The notes under the pieces: model-generated
Told to the model about the DNA's origin: nothing
Database searches by the model: none
The model's input: only the letters and a program-made list of their open reading frames with translations
In this document: in pieces, positions 52,369 through 61,925 of the stretch
Position numbering within the stretch: the first letter of the stretch is position 1
Layout of the letters: the number at the start of each line of letters is the position of its first letter
Assembly (NCBI RefSeq): GCF_031312595.1
Contig: NZ_CP133592.1
Location: forward strand, 62,001 to 126,000
DNA length: 64,000 nt
Direction: 5' to 3'
DNA from: Methanolobus sediminis
Lineage (GTDB): Archaea; Halobacteriota; Methanosarcinia; Methanosarcinales; Methanosarcinaceae
Program-made: the position numbers and the translations under genes

Positions 52369-53229
52369 TCAAATCTCCTTCACAAGACGGAAACCGATGT
52401 AATTCATGCGGCTTCCTTCGCCAATGCTATCTCTGGAAGCGGAACGACAATTCTCTTCTGCATTTTCCCAGCTTCCACCACGGATAACTCTTCGGTCTAC
52501 ACCACCTGTCCACTCACTACCATCAGTTGGTGCTTTATTGTAATTGCTGTGATACTGATCCTGGACCCATTCAGCAACGTTTCCATGTACATCATAAAGA
52601 CCCCATGGGTTTGCTTCCTTCATGCCAACAGGTCTGGTCTTGTCCTCTGAGTTATCATCGAACCAGCCATAATCAGCCATCATTGAAGTATCATCACCAA
52701 ATGAGAAAGCAGTATCAGTGCCGGCTCTTGCAGCATACTCCCACTCAGCCTCAGTAGGAAGGCGGTAGCTTTCAGTTCCTTCCATCTCATTTAGAGCATC
52801 AATAAACTCATTGACCGCTGCCCAGGAAACTTTCTCTACAGGAAGGTCGCCATCACCTGTGAAGTAAGAAGGATTCTCACCCATAACTTCCACCCACTGG
52901 TCCTGGGTCATTTCATAAACACCTATATAGAAATCATTTCCAATGGTCACCTGATGAACAGGTCTTTCTTCCCTGTCACTATACTGTTCATCTTCTGGAG
53001 CACCCATCAGGAAATCACCTGCGGAAATCTTTACAAATTCCATTCCGATAGAATTGGTAAAAGTACTGTCATCGACCTGGGTTTCCTCAGGAGTGGAAGC
53101 CGTATCAGCCACAGGTTCCTGCTGTGATTCTTCATTTACAGTGTCATCCGAACCGGTGCAGCCACTTGCAAAGACTGCAGCCATGAGAACGAGACACATG
53201 ATAAATGTCATGTAAGATCTTTTAATCAT
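52369..53229 (-). CDS. FGE/SUMF1-domain lipoprotein
   Basis: The 286-residue secreted protein has a lipobox-like signal (MCLVLMAAVFASGC), an acidic Thr-rich linker of about 40 residues, and the SUMF1 fold: GMEFVKISAGDFLMGAPEDE, RLPTEAEWEYAARAGTDTAF, YDVHGNVAEWVQDQYHSNYN and VIRGGSWENAEENCRSASR. Only one Cys lies near the FGE copper site, so catalysis is uncertain, as in the cytosolic paralogue at 41375. ATG 53229 follows GAGGATAGG. It is a single gene, convergent with nothing, in a region of about 270 bp spacers. Confidence 0.85.
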   Translation of the reverse strand: MIKRSYMTFIMCLVLMAAVFASGCTGSDDTVNEESQQEPVADTASTPEETQVDDSTFTNSIGMEFVKISAGDFLMGAPEDEQYSDREERPVHQVTIGNDFYIGVYEMTQDQWVEVMGENPSYFTGDGDLPVEKVSWAAVNEFIDALNEMEGTESYRLPTEAEWEYAARAGTDTAFSFGDDTSMMADYGWFDDNSEDKTRPVGMKEANPWGLYDVHGNVAEWVQDQYHSNYNKAPTDGSEWTGGVDRRVIRGGSWENAEENCRSASRDSIGEGSRMNYIGFRLVKEI

Positions 53230-53539
53230 AAACCTATCCTCATATGTATTTACTGTAATAACAACCAAAATTATGTTAGTTTTAGTCAGAAACAGAATTT
53301 AAATGCTTTGGTTTGTTCTGCTATAAACAATAAAAAATAGAAAGAACATGAAATTAAAGAAAATTAATAGAATGGCACCCTTTATTCCTTAAAAGGTGCC
53401 TGTGAGTTCTCCAACCACCTCACAATGAGATAATTTAAACCTGTCTAAAGAAATATTAGTAATTATAAGATATAAAGTGTACGGATATTATAATTAAATA
53501 TCATTAACAATATTTTACTGATATTTTCTTAGAACGGAA
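53230..53539. other. Intergenic region between the lipoprotein gene and the cob operon end
   Basis: About 310 bp, AT-rich, with the cob operon terminator (53374-53400) and the promoter region of the lipoprotein gene. No gene is seen. Confidence 0.5.
53374..53400 (-). terminator. Hairpin ending the cob operon
   Basis: GGCACC (53374-53379) and GGTGCC (53395-53400) pair, extendable by AAAG/CTTT with one bulge. On the minus strand a T-rich stretch follows, as expected for a terminator about 140 nt after the cobY stop. Confidence 0.5.
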
Positions 53540-54175
53540 TTAGTTCCTGATAGATTTGGCATCCCTTTCAGAGATCATCTCTTTGCATCTTTTCAGGTCA
53601 TCAACTGTATTGATATTTAGAGCAAATTCAACATCGTCCATCACAAGACTAACATAGTCCTGTTCATGATCAACATCTTTACCATCCATTATATTGACAC
53701 CTGAAGGAACTATCAGTTTTCCTTCACCGCCCCAATTGAACACCGTATCCGGCCTTATGCCAAGACTTTTACAAACGGATATCGGAGAGAATATAGACAT
53801 TGCAGGTTTACCACATACTTTGTATTCAGCAATTACCTTTTCAAGCAGATCGGGAGTAAGTAAAGGCAGATCTGACATGAGTATCAGCAAAGGGTCGCTT
53901 ATACAGGCAGCTTTTACTGCATAGACCATATCACCAACATAGTTGCCGCCACCTGTGGGTATGACCTGAACTTTACCCTCATACTTTTCCTCTACATAAG
54001 ATGCGGTTTTAGGTGTTGCCGGAGATACGGCAACATAGATATCACCAATGCTTTCTGTTTTTTGCAAAGTATCGATAACATATGATATCAGAGGTTTTCC
54101 AAGTAGTTCAACACAGGGTTTTTCCCCCATACCTAGTCTGCTTCCAAATCCCCCTGCCATTATTATAGCGTCCAA
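53540..54175 (-). CDS. cobY: GTP:adenosylcobinamide-phosphate guanylyltransferase (CobY)
   Basis: The 211-residue archaeal enzyme activates adenosylcobinamide-phosphate with GTP, replacing the bacterial CobU. Nucleotidyltransferase motifs are MDAIIMAGGFGSRLGMGEKP at the start, LLILMSDLPLLTP and ALNINTVDDLKRCKEM. Its start overlaps the cobS stop region by 13 bp, so translation is coupled. It is the last gene of the cob operon, followed by a hairpin terminator. Confidence 0.93.
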   Translation of the reverse strand: MDAIIMAGGFGSRLGMGEKPCVELLGKPLISYVIDTLQKTESIGDIYVAVSPATPKTASYVEEKYEGKVQVIPTGGGNYVGDMVYAVKAACISDPLLILMSDLPLLTPDLLEKVIAEYKVCGKPAMSIFSPISVCKSLGIRPDTVFNWGGEGKLIVPSGVNIMDGKDVDHEQDYVSLVMDDVEFALNINTVDDLKRCKEMISERDAKSIRN

Positions 54176-54984
54176 ACAATACCTCCATACATCACTACCA
54201 ATGTCACGGCAATTAGTGCTATTATCCTTCCTACCTCATTGGAAGCACCGATAACGTCACCATTAACACCACCGAAATGCCTGTTGCTGATATTGATCAA
54301 AACAAACGTTGCCAATATAGCTGCAATGAAAGGAATAATACCTGCCATACCAAAACCCAGGTAAAATGACATTCCAACACAGGCAACAATACCAATTACA
54401 AATCCTATAAGGTATTTAGGTACTGTGGTATTCTTGATAAGTATTGAACCCAATCCTTCATGTATGGACTTGCCGAATGCAGCAACTGTCAGCATTGATT
54501 GCATGGCACTGATCTCTGAAACAAACATTGCAAAGAAGAATATTTTTGCGATGTCGGCAGCAGATGAGTATACAATCAAAGACTGCTCATGCAATGCTAC
54601 AAGAGTCGCATAGAATGCAATAATAATAAGAGCTGCGTAGGCAACGCCACCTATTCCAAGTGACATGTCCTTCAGTGCTTTGAGTTTCTTTTCCACAGAA
54701 CCATGGGCAGTGAGACCATCACCAAGGTCCGCCACTCCATCCAGATGATTCAGTCCTGTAATATAGTAGACGAATGCTATCACAAGTACAGCAGCAATGG
54801 AGATTGGCAAATAAGTTACAAGAAGGTATGCAACCGCACCTATTAATAATCCAAGGACAATTCCCACTACCAGATGCAGATATGTTCTTTTGAAGAACTC
54901 GTCAAGCCCTTCCATACTAATACCTACGGGAATTGTTGAAAGGAATCCGAAACTGGACCTGAGAGCTAATAAAAACCCGCTCAT
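54163..54984 (-). CDS. cobS: Cobalamin synthase (CobS)
   Basis: The integral membrane protein of 273 residues joins adenosylcobinamide-GDP and alpha-ribazole (or its phosphate). It has about seven hydrophobic segments and the conserved motif ITGLNHLDGVADLGDGLTAHG, with the Asp residues that bind magnesium, and ISNRHFGGVNGDVIGASNEV. It overlaps both cobZ (4 bp, ATGA type) and cobY (13 bp). Length and motifs are complete. Confidence 0.94.
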   Translation of the reverse strand: MSGFLLALRSSFGFLSTIPVGISMEGLDEFFKRTYLHLVVGIVLGLLIGAVAYLLVTYLPISIAAVLVIAFVYYITGLNHLDGVADLGDGLTAHGSVEKKLKALKDMSLGIGGVAYAALIIIAFYATLVALHEQSLIVYSSAADIAKIFFFAMFVSEISAMQSMLTVAAFGKSIHEGLGSILIKNTTVPKYLIGFVIGIVACVGMSFYLGFGMAGIIPFIAAILATFVLINISNRHFGGVNGDVIGASNEVGRIIALIAVTLVVMYGGIVWTL

Positions 54985-55577
54985 CCTGAGATCACATCAC
55001 TCTTATTTTCAGGATCGGTTTTCTTCTTTTTAGCCATTTCAGCAGCTTCTGCCATTGCTCTTGTGTACATATTGGCAGACACTCCGCCTATAAGACCGCC
55101 GATGATATCATCCATAAAAGGACCAAGTTCTGCAAGAATTCCAGGTTTTTGTTTGTCAAAGCGTACGAACTCAAACATTCCTTTATCACCACTGATATAC
55201 TTGGAAATACTCATACCAAGCACTTCATCTGCAATGATGAATGTCAGGTCCTTTTCGTATGAACTTCTGCTTATATTAGGCAAACGCCCTTCAAGCCCTT
55301 CTTTTTCAAGTAAGATACCGGAATAGATCAGAAGACAGAGATTCGGATCGGATACTGCGATATCAAGTTCTCTGAGGAACTTTTCCTCTGCGAGTTCCCT
55401 TGTCTCTATACCCGGATGCGGCGCATACAGTTCAAGTGCAGCATCAACAAGCATCCGGACTGTAATTCCTTCCTCTTCAAGGATCTCGATTATATCCCTG
55501 GTGATCTCACCCTCCAGTTCCTTGGATTGGTTCTTTTTCAGGTCTTTTGATTCTATATCCGATAATTTCATTGCCAT
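54981..55577 (-). CDS. cobZ: CobZ, alpha-ribazole-phosphate phosphatase (PgpA-like)
   Basis: CobZ of Methanosarcina removes phosphate from alpha-ribazole-5'-phosphate, the archaeal substitute for CobC. The 198-residue protein has a helical N-terminal third and a PgpA-like region (FIIADEVLGMSISKYISGD, FMDDIIGGLIGGVSANMYTR). The order cobZ-cobS-cobY supports the call. TTATAAAG lies about 25-30 nt before the start, fitting a leaderless transcript, so an internal promoter may exist here. ATG 55577 is preferred over GTG 55580. Confidence 0.85.
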   Translation of the reverse strand: MAMKLSDIESKDLKKNQSKELEGEITRDIIEILEEEGITVRMLVDAALELYAPHPGIETRELAEEKFLRELDIAVSDPNLCLLIYSGILLEKEGLEGRLPNISRSSYEKDLTFIIADEVLGMSISKYISGDKGMFEFVRFDKQKPGILAELGPFMDDIIGGLIGGVSANMYTRAMAEAAEMAKKKKTDPENKSDVISG

Positions 55578-55692
55578 CACTTCGGAGAGATTTCTTTATA
55601 AGATTTTTGTTTGAGATTCGATCGTTATATTTCTGGATTTCAATTCTTAGACTTTAATATCAGATTGTAATTGTGAACTAATTATCAAATAA

Positions 55693-56673
55693 CTAAAGTA
55701 TAATCGTAATCGAAGATACGATGATTGCAAAGAATGATGCCACAAGGATTATCCAGGATGTGAGTTTGATATCCTCTGACACCGGGTAAACAAAACCATC
55801 ACCCAGAACATATGTGTTTGGTTTTTCCAGTTTTATTTTCAGGGCACCTGCAATTGAGGCCATTGGAAAACCTGAATTCGGAGATGGTGTTTTTAATCCA
55901 TCCCTGATACCTGTTTTAAGGGCAGTCTTGTAATCCGGTATTTTGACCTTACGATACACAAGGCTCACAACAAGAGTTGCAGCTGAAAGGAAAATCACAG
56001 ACACACGTGCAGGTATCCAGTTAAGCACATCATCGAACTTTGCAGAGAACCAGCCCACTTCACGGTGGCGTTCATCTGTGTATCCTACCATGGAATCCAG
56101 GGTACTTGTAGCTTTGAATATGTATGCTGCAATAAGTCCATAAGGCCCGAAACATGCATAGAACAACAAAGGAGAAAGTATCCCATCTACATAGTTCTCT
56201 GAAGTTGTCTCGATTATTGCTGAAGAAACCTGCCCTTCCTCCAGTTTTGATGTATTACGGCTCACGTACATTGAAAGCTTCTGTCTGGCACTGTCAAGTC
56301 TTCCGGCATCAAGCTCAGTCCTTACTTCACTGGCTGCACCGTAAAGGCAGCGAATAGCAAATGTTGCCTTAAGGAAATAAGCGGCCACAAGATAACGAAG
56401 AATTGCCGGGACGGATTCAATGCCCATGAATAACATTACAAGATAGGCGATAGTACATCCGAAAAGTATCGTTGTCAGGCCAATGAATATTCCGTAGAGC
56501 CTGCGGTTGTTCTCAGGAATATTCTTCTTGAAAAAGCCTATCAATTTGCCCATCCAGACAACCGGATGTATTGCAAATGGAGGTTCACCTAACACAATAT
56601 CCAGAACATAGGCCAGAAGAAGTACTATAACCAATTCACTGGCATCTGGTTGTACCGGCACTGGCAGGATCAT
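55693..56673 (-). CDS. cbiB: Adenosylcobinamide-phosphate synthase (CbiB/CobD family)
   Basis: The 326-residue membrane enzyme joins aminopropanol phosphate to adenosylcobyric acid. Family motifs are YVLDIVLGEPPFAIHPVVWMG, ETTSENYVDGILSPLLFYACFGP, ATSTLDSMVGYTDERHREVGWFSAK and PNSGFPMASIAGALKIKLEKP. It overlaps the preceding cobD gene by 4 bp. A gap of 112 bp separates it from cobZ, longer than other joints in the operon. Confidence 0.95.
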   Translation of the reverse strand: MILPVPVQPDASELVIVLLLAYVLDIVLGEPPFAIHPVVWMGKLIGFFKKNIPENNRRLYGIFIGLTTILFGCTIAYLVMLFMGIESVPAILRYLVAAYFLKATFAIRCLYGAASEVRTELDAGRLDSARQKLSMYVSRNTSKLEEGQVSSAIIETTSENYVDGILSPLLFYACFGPYGLIAAYIFKATSTLDSMVGYTDERHREVGWFSAKFDDVLNWIPARVSVIFLSAATLVVSLVYRKVKIPDYKTALKTGIRDGLKTPSPNSGFPMASIAGALKIKLEKPNTYVLGDGFVYPVSEDIKLTSWIILVASFFAIIVSSITIIL

Positions 56674-58172
56674 AGATTGAGCTCCATAACTTCCTTCCAG
56701 GCCTTTTTGACACTTTCATCATTGAGACCTTCAGCAACAAATATAGGCAACAGTTCATTGACTATCTTTTCCTCATGAACTATATTACAGTTCAAACAAC
56801 TCCATACCTGACCGCCGCTTGAGCTTTCAATCCAGTTGCCACCCGTACGACCGTCCTCACACGGATAGAACGGACAGAAACAGAAGGTACAGTCCTGTCC
56901 TTCGAAATGACATGGATAATAGTCACAATCAATATTGCTTCCTTTACGACCGCATTCTGCCGCTACATTAATATTTTCATGAAGCTGCATCTCAGCCTGT
57001 TCCCTGCCCCATTCATAAATAACCTGGCGAATTGTATCTGCAATACGCTCATTTTCTTCCCTTGTACGTATTGCCACTCTTATGTGATTTTTGCCATTAT
57101 TCTGGAAAGAACTGCAATCACGTATCAGTACACCATGAGATGCCATCCTTTCTGCAAGTTCTGATGAATTAAGGGAAAGATCGGAAATATCAACATAAAT
57201 GTAATTTACACAGCTCTCTGCTGGTTTGAATCCCCTGCGGGAGAGTTTCTTCATTAAAAACTCGCGTTCCTGCTCTATAAAAGTCCTTGAATCCAGCAGG
57301 TATTTGCTGTTCACACCACCTTTCATACTAAGCAGGGCAGTTGCAATGGTATCTGAAACACATCCCATGTTCCAGGAAAGTCTTGCATTGTTAAGTACAC
57401 ATGCAAATTTTGAAGAAGCTACTCCAAAACCCATTCTGATTCCCGGGATTGCAAATGATTTTGTTAAGGAACGCTGGATGAAAAGATAATCGTTATTCTC
57501 CACAAGATAAGCAACACTCTGCTCCGGTTCTGCCAGTTCGATGTAAGCCTCATCCACAAAGAGTATGGTCTTTTGAGCCGCACATTGTTCTGCAAGTTTC
57601 TCCATCTTTTCTTTGTCAAACAGTTTTCCGGTCGGATTATTCGGATTACACACAAAGATGATCTTAGCCTCTGCAAGGACATCATTATCAAGGTCAAAGA
57701 TATCATCCTGCTTGATGTACTTTATTTTGGCACCCATGACACTGCATTGCAATTCATATTCACTGAAGGTGGGCCTTGGAATAAGCACAACATCGCCTTC
57801 AGCTACAACACACTCTGCCACCAGCCTGATAATCTCAGTTGAACCGTTTCCGGGAATGATGTTCTCATATGTCATTCCCATTCCCACGAATTCTGCTGCA
57901 GCTATGCGGTACTCAAGATAACGGTTGTCAGGGTACTGCTCCAGTTTTTCAAGTCCTTTGTTTAGAAGCTCCTGTAAATCCAGCTCAGGATCCGGCTGGT
58001 CAAAAGGAGTTCCTAAGGGATTAAGACTTGCACTTGCATCAAGGATGTCTGATTCAGGAATGCCATATTTCTGGGAACTTTTTCTTATCAGTCCACCGTG
58101 AACACATGGTTCAAGGCTTAGAAGATATTTCTTCACCGGAAGAGGTGGTCTTTGGTCTGTCACAATAATCAA
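56670..58172 (-). CDS. cobD: CobD-type threonine-phosphate decarboxylase with C-terminal Cys domain
   Basis: The 500-residue protein supplies aminopropanol phosphate from L-threonine phosphate. The PLP-enzyme domain (residues 20-390) has VCNPNNPTGK, LFVDEAYIELAEP and QRSLTKSFAIPGIRMG, whose Lys holds PLP. The C-terminal domain (about 405-500) has CDYYPCHFEGQDCTFCFCPF, CEDGR and SCLNCNIVH. In Methanosarcina mazei a homologue (MM2060) has both threonine kinase and decarboxylase activity, the kinase depending on this tail (from memory). The start is TTG 58172 or GTG 58163, with no ATG available. A near-copy lies directly upstream. Confidence 0.9.
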   Translation of the reverse strand: MIIVTDQRPPLPVKKYLLSLEPCVHGGLIRKSSQKYGIPESDILDASASLNPLGTPFDQPDPELDLQELLNKGLEKLEQYPDNRYLEYRIAAAEFVGMGMTYENIIPGNGSTEIIRLVAECVVAEGDVVLIPRPTFSEYELQCSVMGAKIKYIKQDDIFDLDNDVLAEAKIIFVCNPNNPTGKLFDKEKMEKLAEQCAAQKTILFVDEAYIELAEPEQSVAYLVENNDYLFIQRSLTKSFAIPGIRMGFGVASSKFACVLNNARLSWNMGCVSDTIATALLSMKGGVNSKYLLDSRTFIEQEREFLMKKLSRRGFKPAESCVNYIYVDISDLSLNSSELAERMASHGVLIRDCSSFQNNGKNHIRVAIRTREENERIADTIRQVIYEWGREQAEMQLHENINVAAECGRKGSNIDCDYYPCHFEGQDCTFCFCPFYPCEDGRTGGNWIESSSGGQVWSCLNCNIVHEEKIVNELLPIFVAEGLNDESVKKAWKEVMELNL

Positions 58173-58224
58173 AGCATGTAGAAAACAGGAAATATATTAA
58201 CCTGCTCAGTTGAGCTCCACTGAA

Positions 58225-59739
58225 TCAAAGCAGGGGCTCAATGATTTCCTTCCATGCCCTCCTTATATTATTATCAGTGTCTCCGTCTGCCATCAGTGCA
58301 TCAAGCACCATTTTGGCGACCTTTGGTCTATGCAATAAAGTACAATGTTCACAACTCCACACCTGCCCTCCGGTGGAGCTTTCTATCCATTTGCCTCCTG
58401 TCAGTTCTTCCTCGCATGCATAGAAAGGACAGAAACAGAAAGTGCAATCCTGCCCGGTAAAATGGCAGGGATAATATTCACATGTACCGCGGCCTGCACA
58501 TGAACTACCGCCGTGTTCTATGGTTTCTTCAAGCTTTTCCCTTGCATCTTCCCTGCTGGTTTCAGCAAAGACAACATCAAGAGTATGTATCAGTTTTTCA
58601 AAATCATCCCTCTGGCGGACAGATATTCTCACATATCGCTTGTTTCCATCAAAGAAATCACTGCATTCACGTATCAATATACCATGCAGAGCCAGCCCTT
58701 CGCTGAGTCTTACCGAATCCAGGAACAGGTCCTTCACGTCAATAAGTATATAATTAGTACTGCTTTTTACCGGATCAAAGCCGTAAATTCCCGAAAAGCG
58801 CTTAACTATGTATTCCCTCTCATTTTTTATGAACTCACGGGACCTTTTAAGATAGTCACTATGAGGACCACCTTCCATGCTAAGGAAAGCTAAACCTATG
58901 GCTTCATCAGTCACACCAATGTTCCATGAAAGACGTGCAGAATTGAGTATGTTTGCAAGAGGAAGGGAAGCAATACCGTATGCTAGCCTGGTGCCTGGCA
59001 TGGCCGTAATATTAGATATTGACCTTATTATAAAGAGATACTCGTTATCTAATGCCAGTTCAGCAATGCTCATATCAGGGTCAGCCAGTTCAATTGCTGA
59101 TTCGTCAACAATAAGCAGGGTACCATGTTCAGCGCATTTTTGTGCAAAATCAGAAAGGTTATCTCTTGGTATGAGTTGGCCGGTCGGATTATTCGGATTA
59201 CCTATAATAATGACCTTTGCCTTGTTAAGTGTCATTTTTGGAAGATGCAATAATTCGTCTGTAGTAAAAGAATGAATACGTGCTCCGAAAACCTCGGAAA
59301 TATGGCGATATTCACCCGATGATGGTGAGGCAAAAATCACAATATCCTCTTCTTCAACCACTGTTTCCATTATCAGACGAAGAAGCTCACATGTACCGTT
59401 TCCGGGAATGATGTTATCTGCAGATACATTATGACCTATATATGCAGCAGCAGCTTTCCGGAGTTCAAGATACCTGTTATCAGGATATTGATCTATCCTT
59501 TCTGTTGATCTCAAAACAACTTGTTTCAGGTCAAGGTTACTTGATTGAAAATTGAACGGTGTGCCAAGAGGATTCATATTAGAACTGAAATCAAGAATAT
59601 CTGATTCGGCACTGTTGAATCTCATTGCCAGTTCATGAGTCCTCCCACCATGTTTCCTTGCCTGCAGTGCAAGCAAATAATGCTTCAAATGAAGTGGAAA
59701 ATTTTTTCGGTACACACTTATCAACAGGTGGTTACGCAC
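58225..59739 (-). CDS. CobD paralogue lacking the PLP lysine
   Basis: This is a tandem paralogue of the gene at 56670 with the same two-domain layout and 504 residues. GNPNNPTGQ, LIVDESAIELADP and the C-terminal YVRISVR keep the PLP-contact residues. Where the first copy has SLTKSFAIPG it reads SISNITAMPG, with AAT (Asn) for the Schiff-base Lys. The C-terminal Cys domain is intact (CEYYPCHFTGQDCTFCFCPF, SCEHCTLLH). It therefore cannot act as a normal decarboxylase and may keep only the kinase function, or regulate its partner. The start is GTG 59739 or GTG 59715; TTTAATATAG just upstream is a TATA box. Confidence 0.85.
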   Translation of the reverse strand: MRNHLLISVYRKNFPLHLKHYLLALQARKHGGRTHELAMRFNSAESDILDFSSNMNPLGTPFNFQSSNLDLKQVVLRSTERIDQYPDNRYLELRKAAAAYIGHNVSADNIIPGNGTCELLRLIMETVVEEEDIVIFASPSSGEYRHISEVFGARIHSFTTDELLHLPKMTLNKAKVIIIGNPNNPTGQLIPRDNLSDFAQKCAEHGTLLIVDESAIELADPDMSIAELALDNEYLFIIRSISNITAMPGTRLAYGIASLPLANILNSARLSWNIGVTDEAIGLAFLSMEGGPHSDYLKRSREFIKNEREYIVKRFSGIYGFDPVKSSTNYILIDVKDLFLDSVRLSEGLALHGILIRECSDFFDGNKRYVRISVRQRDDFEKLIHTLDVVFAETSREDAREKLEETIEHGGSSCAGRGTCEYYPCHFTGQDCTFCFCPFYACEEELTGGKWIESSTGGQVWSCEHCTLLHRPKVAKMVLDALMADGDTDNNIRRAWKEIIEPLL

Positions 59740-59885
59740 AGGAGCTATATTAAACTATTCAAGTTGAGTTGTGCAACATGCCTTCGAATATGCATAATGA
59801 AGGATAAAGCAATAAATACTGGTAGCACAAATCTCTATCACAAGTTCTTCAGGAACATTAAATAATTGCATTAGAGGAATGATTG

Positions 59886-60668
59886 ATGGTTGATGAAATA
59901 GATTATGAGATAATTGGCGACGACATGCAGCTAGTAGAAATAGAACTGGACCCCAGCGAGGCTGTCAGGGCAGAAGCCGGAGCTATGATGTATATGGGAC
60001 CTGGAGTAAGAATGGAAACATCTACCGGAGGCGGCTTGCTCAAAGGTTTAAAACGCGCTATCACAGGTGAGAGCTTCTTTATTACAAGTTTTGTCCATGA
60101 AGGTAAAGGAAAAGGATATGTGGCATTCGGAGCACCGTATCCAGGAAAGATTATACCACTAGACCTCAGAAAATTCGGAGGTAGTTTCCTCTGTCAGAAA
60201 GATTCGTTCCTCTGCGCTGCAAATGGAATTGAGATCGAAGTAGCACTCACCAAGAAGATAGGAGCAGGACTTTTCGGTGGAGAAGGATTCATACTCCAGA
60301 GACTGAAAGGCAATGGTATGGCCTTTGTACATGCCGGTGGCGCTATCGTAGAGAAAGACCTTGCACCCGGAGAGACGATCAGGGTAGATACCGGATGTCT
60401 TACTGCATTTGAGGAAACTGTAGGATACGATATTACATGGGCAGGCGGATTCAAGAATGCGCTCTTTGGAGGCGAAGGGCTTGTACTGGCAACACTTACC
60501 GGACCTGGAAAAATATATCTGCAGAGCCTGCCCTTCTCACGTCTTGCTGACAGGATCGTCGCTGCATCAAGATATATGACCAATAATCAGAGAGAAGAAT
60601 CTTCCGGAATAGCTGGTATCGGCAGCAATGCACTTGGAGGTCTTCTTGGCGGAGACCGATCATTCTGA
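59886..60668 (+). CDS. AIM24/TIGR00266-family protein
   Basis: The 260-residue beta-rich protein has the family pattern AEAGAMMYMGPGVRMETSTG, LLKGLKRAITGESFFIT, GAPYPGKIIPLDL, LQRLKGNGMAFVHAGGAI, LAPGETIRVDTGCLTAF and FGGEGLVLATLTGPGKIYLQ. The family (mitochondrial AIM24 relatives) is widespread and uncharacterised. ATG 59886 follows AGAGGAATG; the frame opens one codon earlier with TTG. It is divergent from the cob operon and precedes the phosphoesterase by 38 bp. Confidence 0.9.
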   Translation: MVDEIDYEIIGDDMQLVEIELDPSEAVRAEAGAMMYMGPGVRMETSTGGGLLKGLKRAITGESFFITSFVHEGKGKGYVAFGAPYPGKIIPLDLRKFGGSFLCQKDSFLCAANGIEIEVALTKKIGAGLFGGEGFILQRLKGNGMAFVHAGGAIVEKDLAPGETIRVDTGCLTAFEETVGYDITWAGGFKNALFGGEGLVLATLTGPGKIYLQSLPFSRLADRIVAASRYMTNNQREESSGIAGIGSNALGGLLGGDRSF

Positions 60669-60706
60669 GCAAATAACTCAACAATAGAAATTGGAGACAC
60701 TGGAAA

Positions 60707-61372
60707 ATGAGATTGTTCGCTATAGCAGATCCGCATGGAAATTATTCAAAGATAGAGGATCTGCTAAAGATTGCAGGTAATGTGGATCTGGTACTGATAG
60801 CAGGTGACATCACAAATTTTGGACCTGATGAAAAAGCCCTTGATCTTTTTAACAAGTTTAGTTCAAAAATTCTTGCCGTACCCGGCAACTGCGATCATGA
60901 GTCCATAATCAAAGTGATTGAAGAATCAAAAGCCACTAACCTGCATAAAAGATCAGTCTCAGTAGATGGAATAAGGTTCATAGGCATGGGAGGGTCAAAT
61001 CCAACGCCATTCTGCACTCCATTTGAGATACAGGAATGTGATTTTGAAGAAAATGTCAATCGCATGATGGAAGATGTGAACGCAGATGAGGCGCTTGTGG
61101 CTCTTACACACACTCCTCCCTTCGGTGTTCTTGACACGGTGGGAGATGTCCATGTTGGATGCAAGGCACTCAATGTATTTCTTGGCAAAGCTGACCTTAT
61201 AGTGTGTGGCCACATTCATGAAGCAAGAGGAATTGAAAAGTCCGGAAGAACCACAATTGTCAATCCCGGAATGGCTGCTTTAGGATTTGCTGCTGTAATA
61301 GATATTAAAATTGAGAAAAAAACTCATATTATAAATGTCGAACTTATAAAAAGTGATAGAGAAGTTATTTAA
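60707..61372 (+). CDS. Calcineurin-like metallophosphoesterase
   Basis: The 221-residue phosphoesterase has all metal-binding motifs: ADPHGN at the start (D-x-H), LIAGDITNFGPD (G-D), VPGNCDHESI (G-N-x-D/H), LTHTPPFG and VCGHIHEARG (G-H-x-H). The length and simple core match archaeal YfcE-like proteins acting on phosphodiesters or nucleotides. The ATG has GGAGACAC upstream, 38 bp after the AIM24 gene, so the two are likely cotranscribed. Confidence 0.88.
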   Translation: MRLFAIADPHGNYSKIEDLLKIAGNVDLVLIAGDITNFGPDEKALDLFNKFSSKILAVPGNCDHESIIKVIEESKATNLHKRSVSVDGIRFIGMGGSNPTPFCTPFEIQECDFEENVNRMMEDVNADEALVALTHTPPFGVLDTVGDVHVGCKALNVFLGKADLIVCGHIHEARGIEKSGRTTIVNPGMAALGFAAVIDIKIEKKTHIINVELIKSDREVI

Positions 61373-61405
61373 CCATCGGAAATATATTATAATGCAGGTG
61401 ATCCA

Positions 61406-61903
61406 ATGAAGGGAAAATTATTGATGATACTACTAATATCGCTCTCCCTACTTGTTGCAGGCTGTGTCGATAACACTGAGACCACAACAGAAGAGAATGC
61501 ATCCATGAACGATTCGGTAAACGATTCAGTAAACGATACTGTAAATGACACTGTTGCAGATGATGTTTCTGTTGAGGAAAACAACTCTGAAGATACTACT
61601 TCTGAAGAAGATGAGAAACTAGTAGTTACTGAATATGAAGGTCCAAAAACATATACTGTATACATGGAGAACTTTTTAGTCCAGCCAGGTAATCTAACAA
61701 TTGCTCAATATGACACTGTGGTATGGTTCAACAGGAATAACCCAACTCGACTATTTACAGTTGTGAGCAATGAGGAACTCTGGGATAATACTACCATCGG
61801 ATACAGATTGTCCTTCAAATACACTTTCAACGAGACTGGTACGTATACATACTATGTACTCGGCTGGGAAGAAAGAATGAAGGGAACCATTATTGTTAAA
61901 TAA
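61406..61903 (+). CDS. Cupredoxin-like lipoprotein without copper ligands
   Basis: The 165-residue protein has the signal [18 protein letters not shown] with a lipobox-like Cys. An acidic Asn/Asp/Val/Ser repeat linker ([19 protein letters not shown]) follows, then a cupredoxin-like fold of about 90 residues ([26 protein letters not shown] ... [13 protein letters not shown] ... MKGTIIVK). The usual His-Cys-His-Met copper set is absent: there is no His or Cys in the folded domain. It may be a structural or degenerate relative. The repeat linker comes from tandem 12-bp DNA units (61504-61545). Confidence 0.75.
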   Translation: MKGKLLMILLISLSLLVAGCVDNTETTTEENASMNDSVNDSVNDTVNDTVADDVSVEENNSEDTTSEEDEKLVVTEYEGPKTYTVYMENFLVQPGNLTIAQYDTVVWFNRNNPTRLFTVVSNEELWDNTTIGYRLSFKYTFNETGTYTYYVLGWEERMKGTIIVK

Positions 61904-61925
61904 GAATGTATCTTCTGGGAACCGG

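Noticed and set aside
53540..59739. Cobalamin riboswitch upstream of the cob operon
   Set aside because: The intergenic space upstream (59740-59885) is too short and no B12-box-like sequence or multi-helix arrangement was seen.
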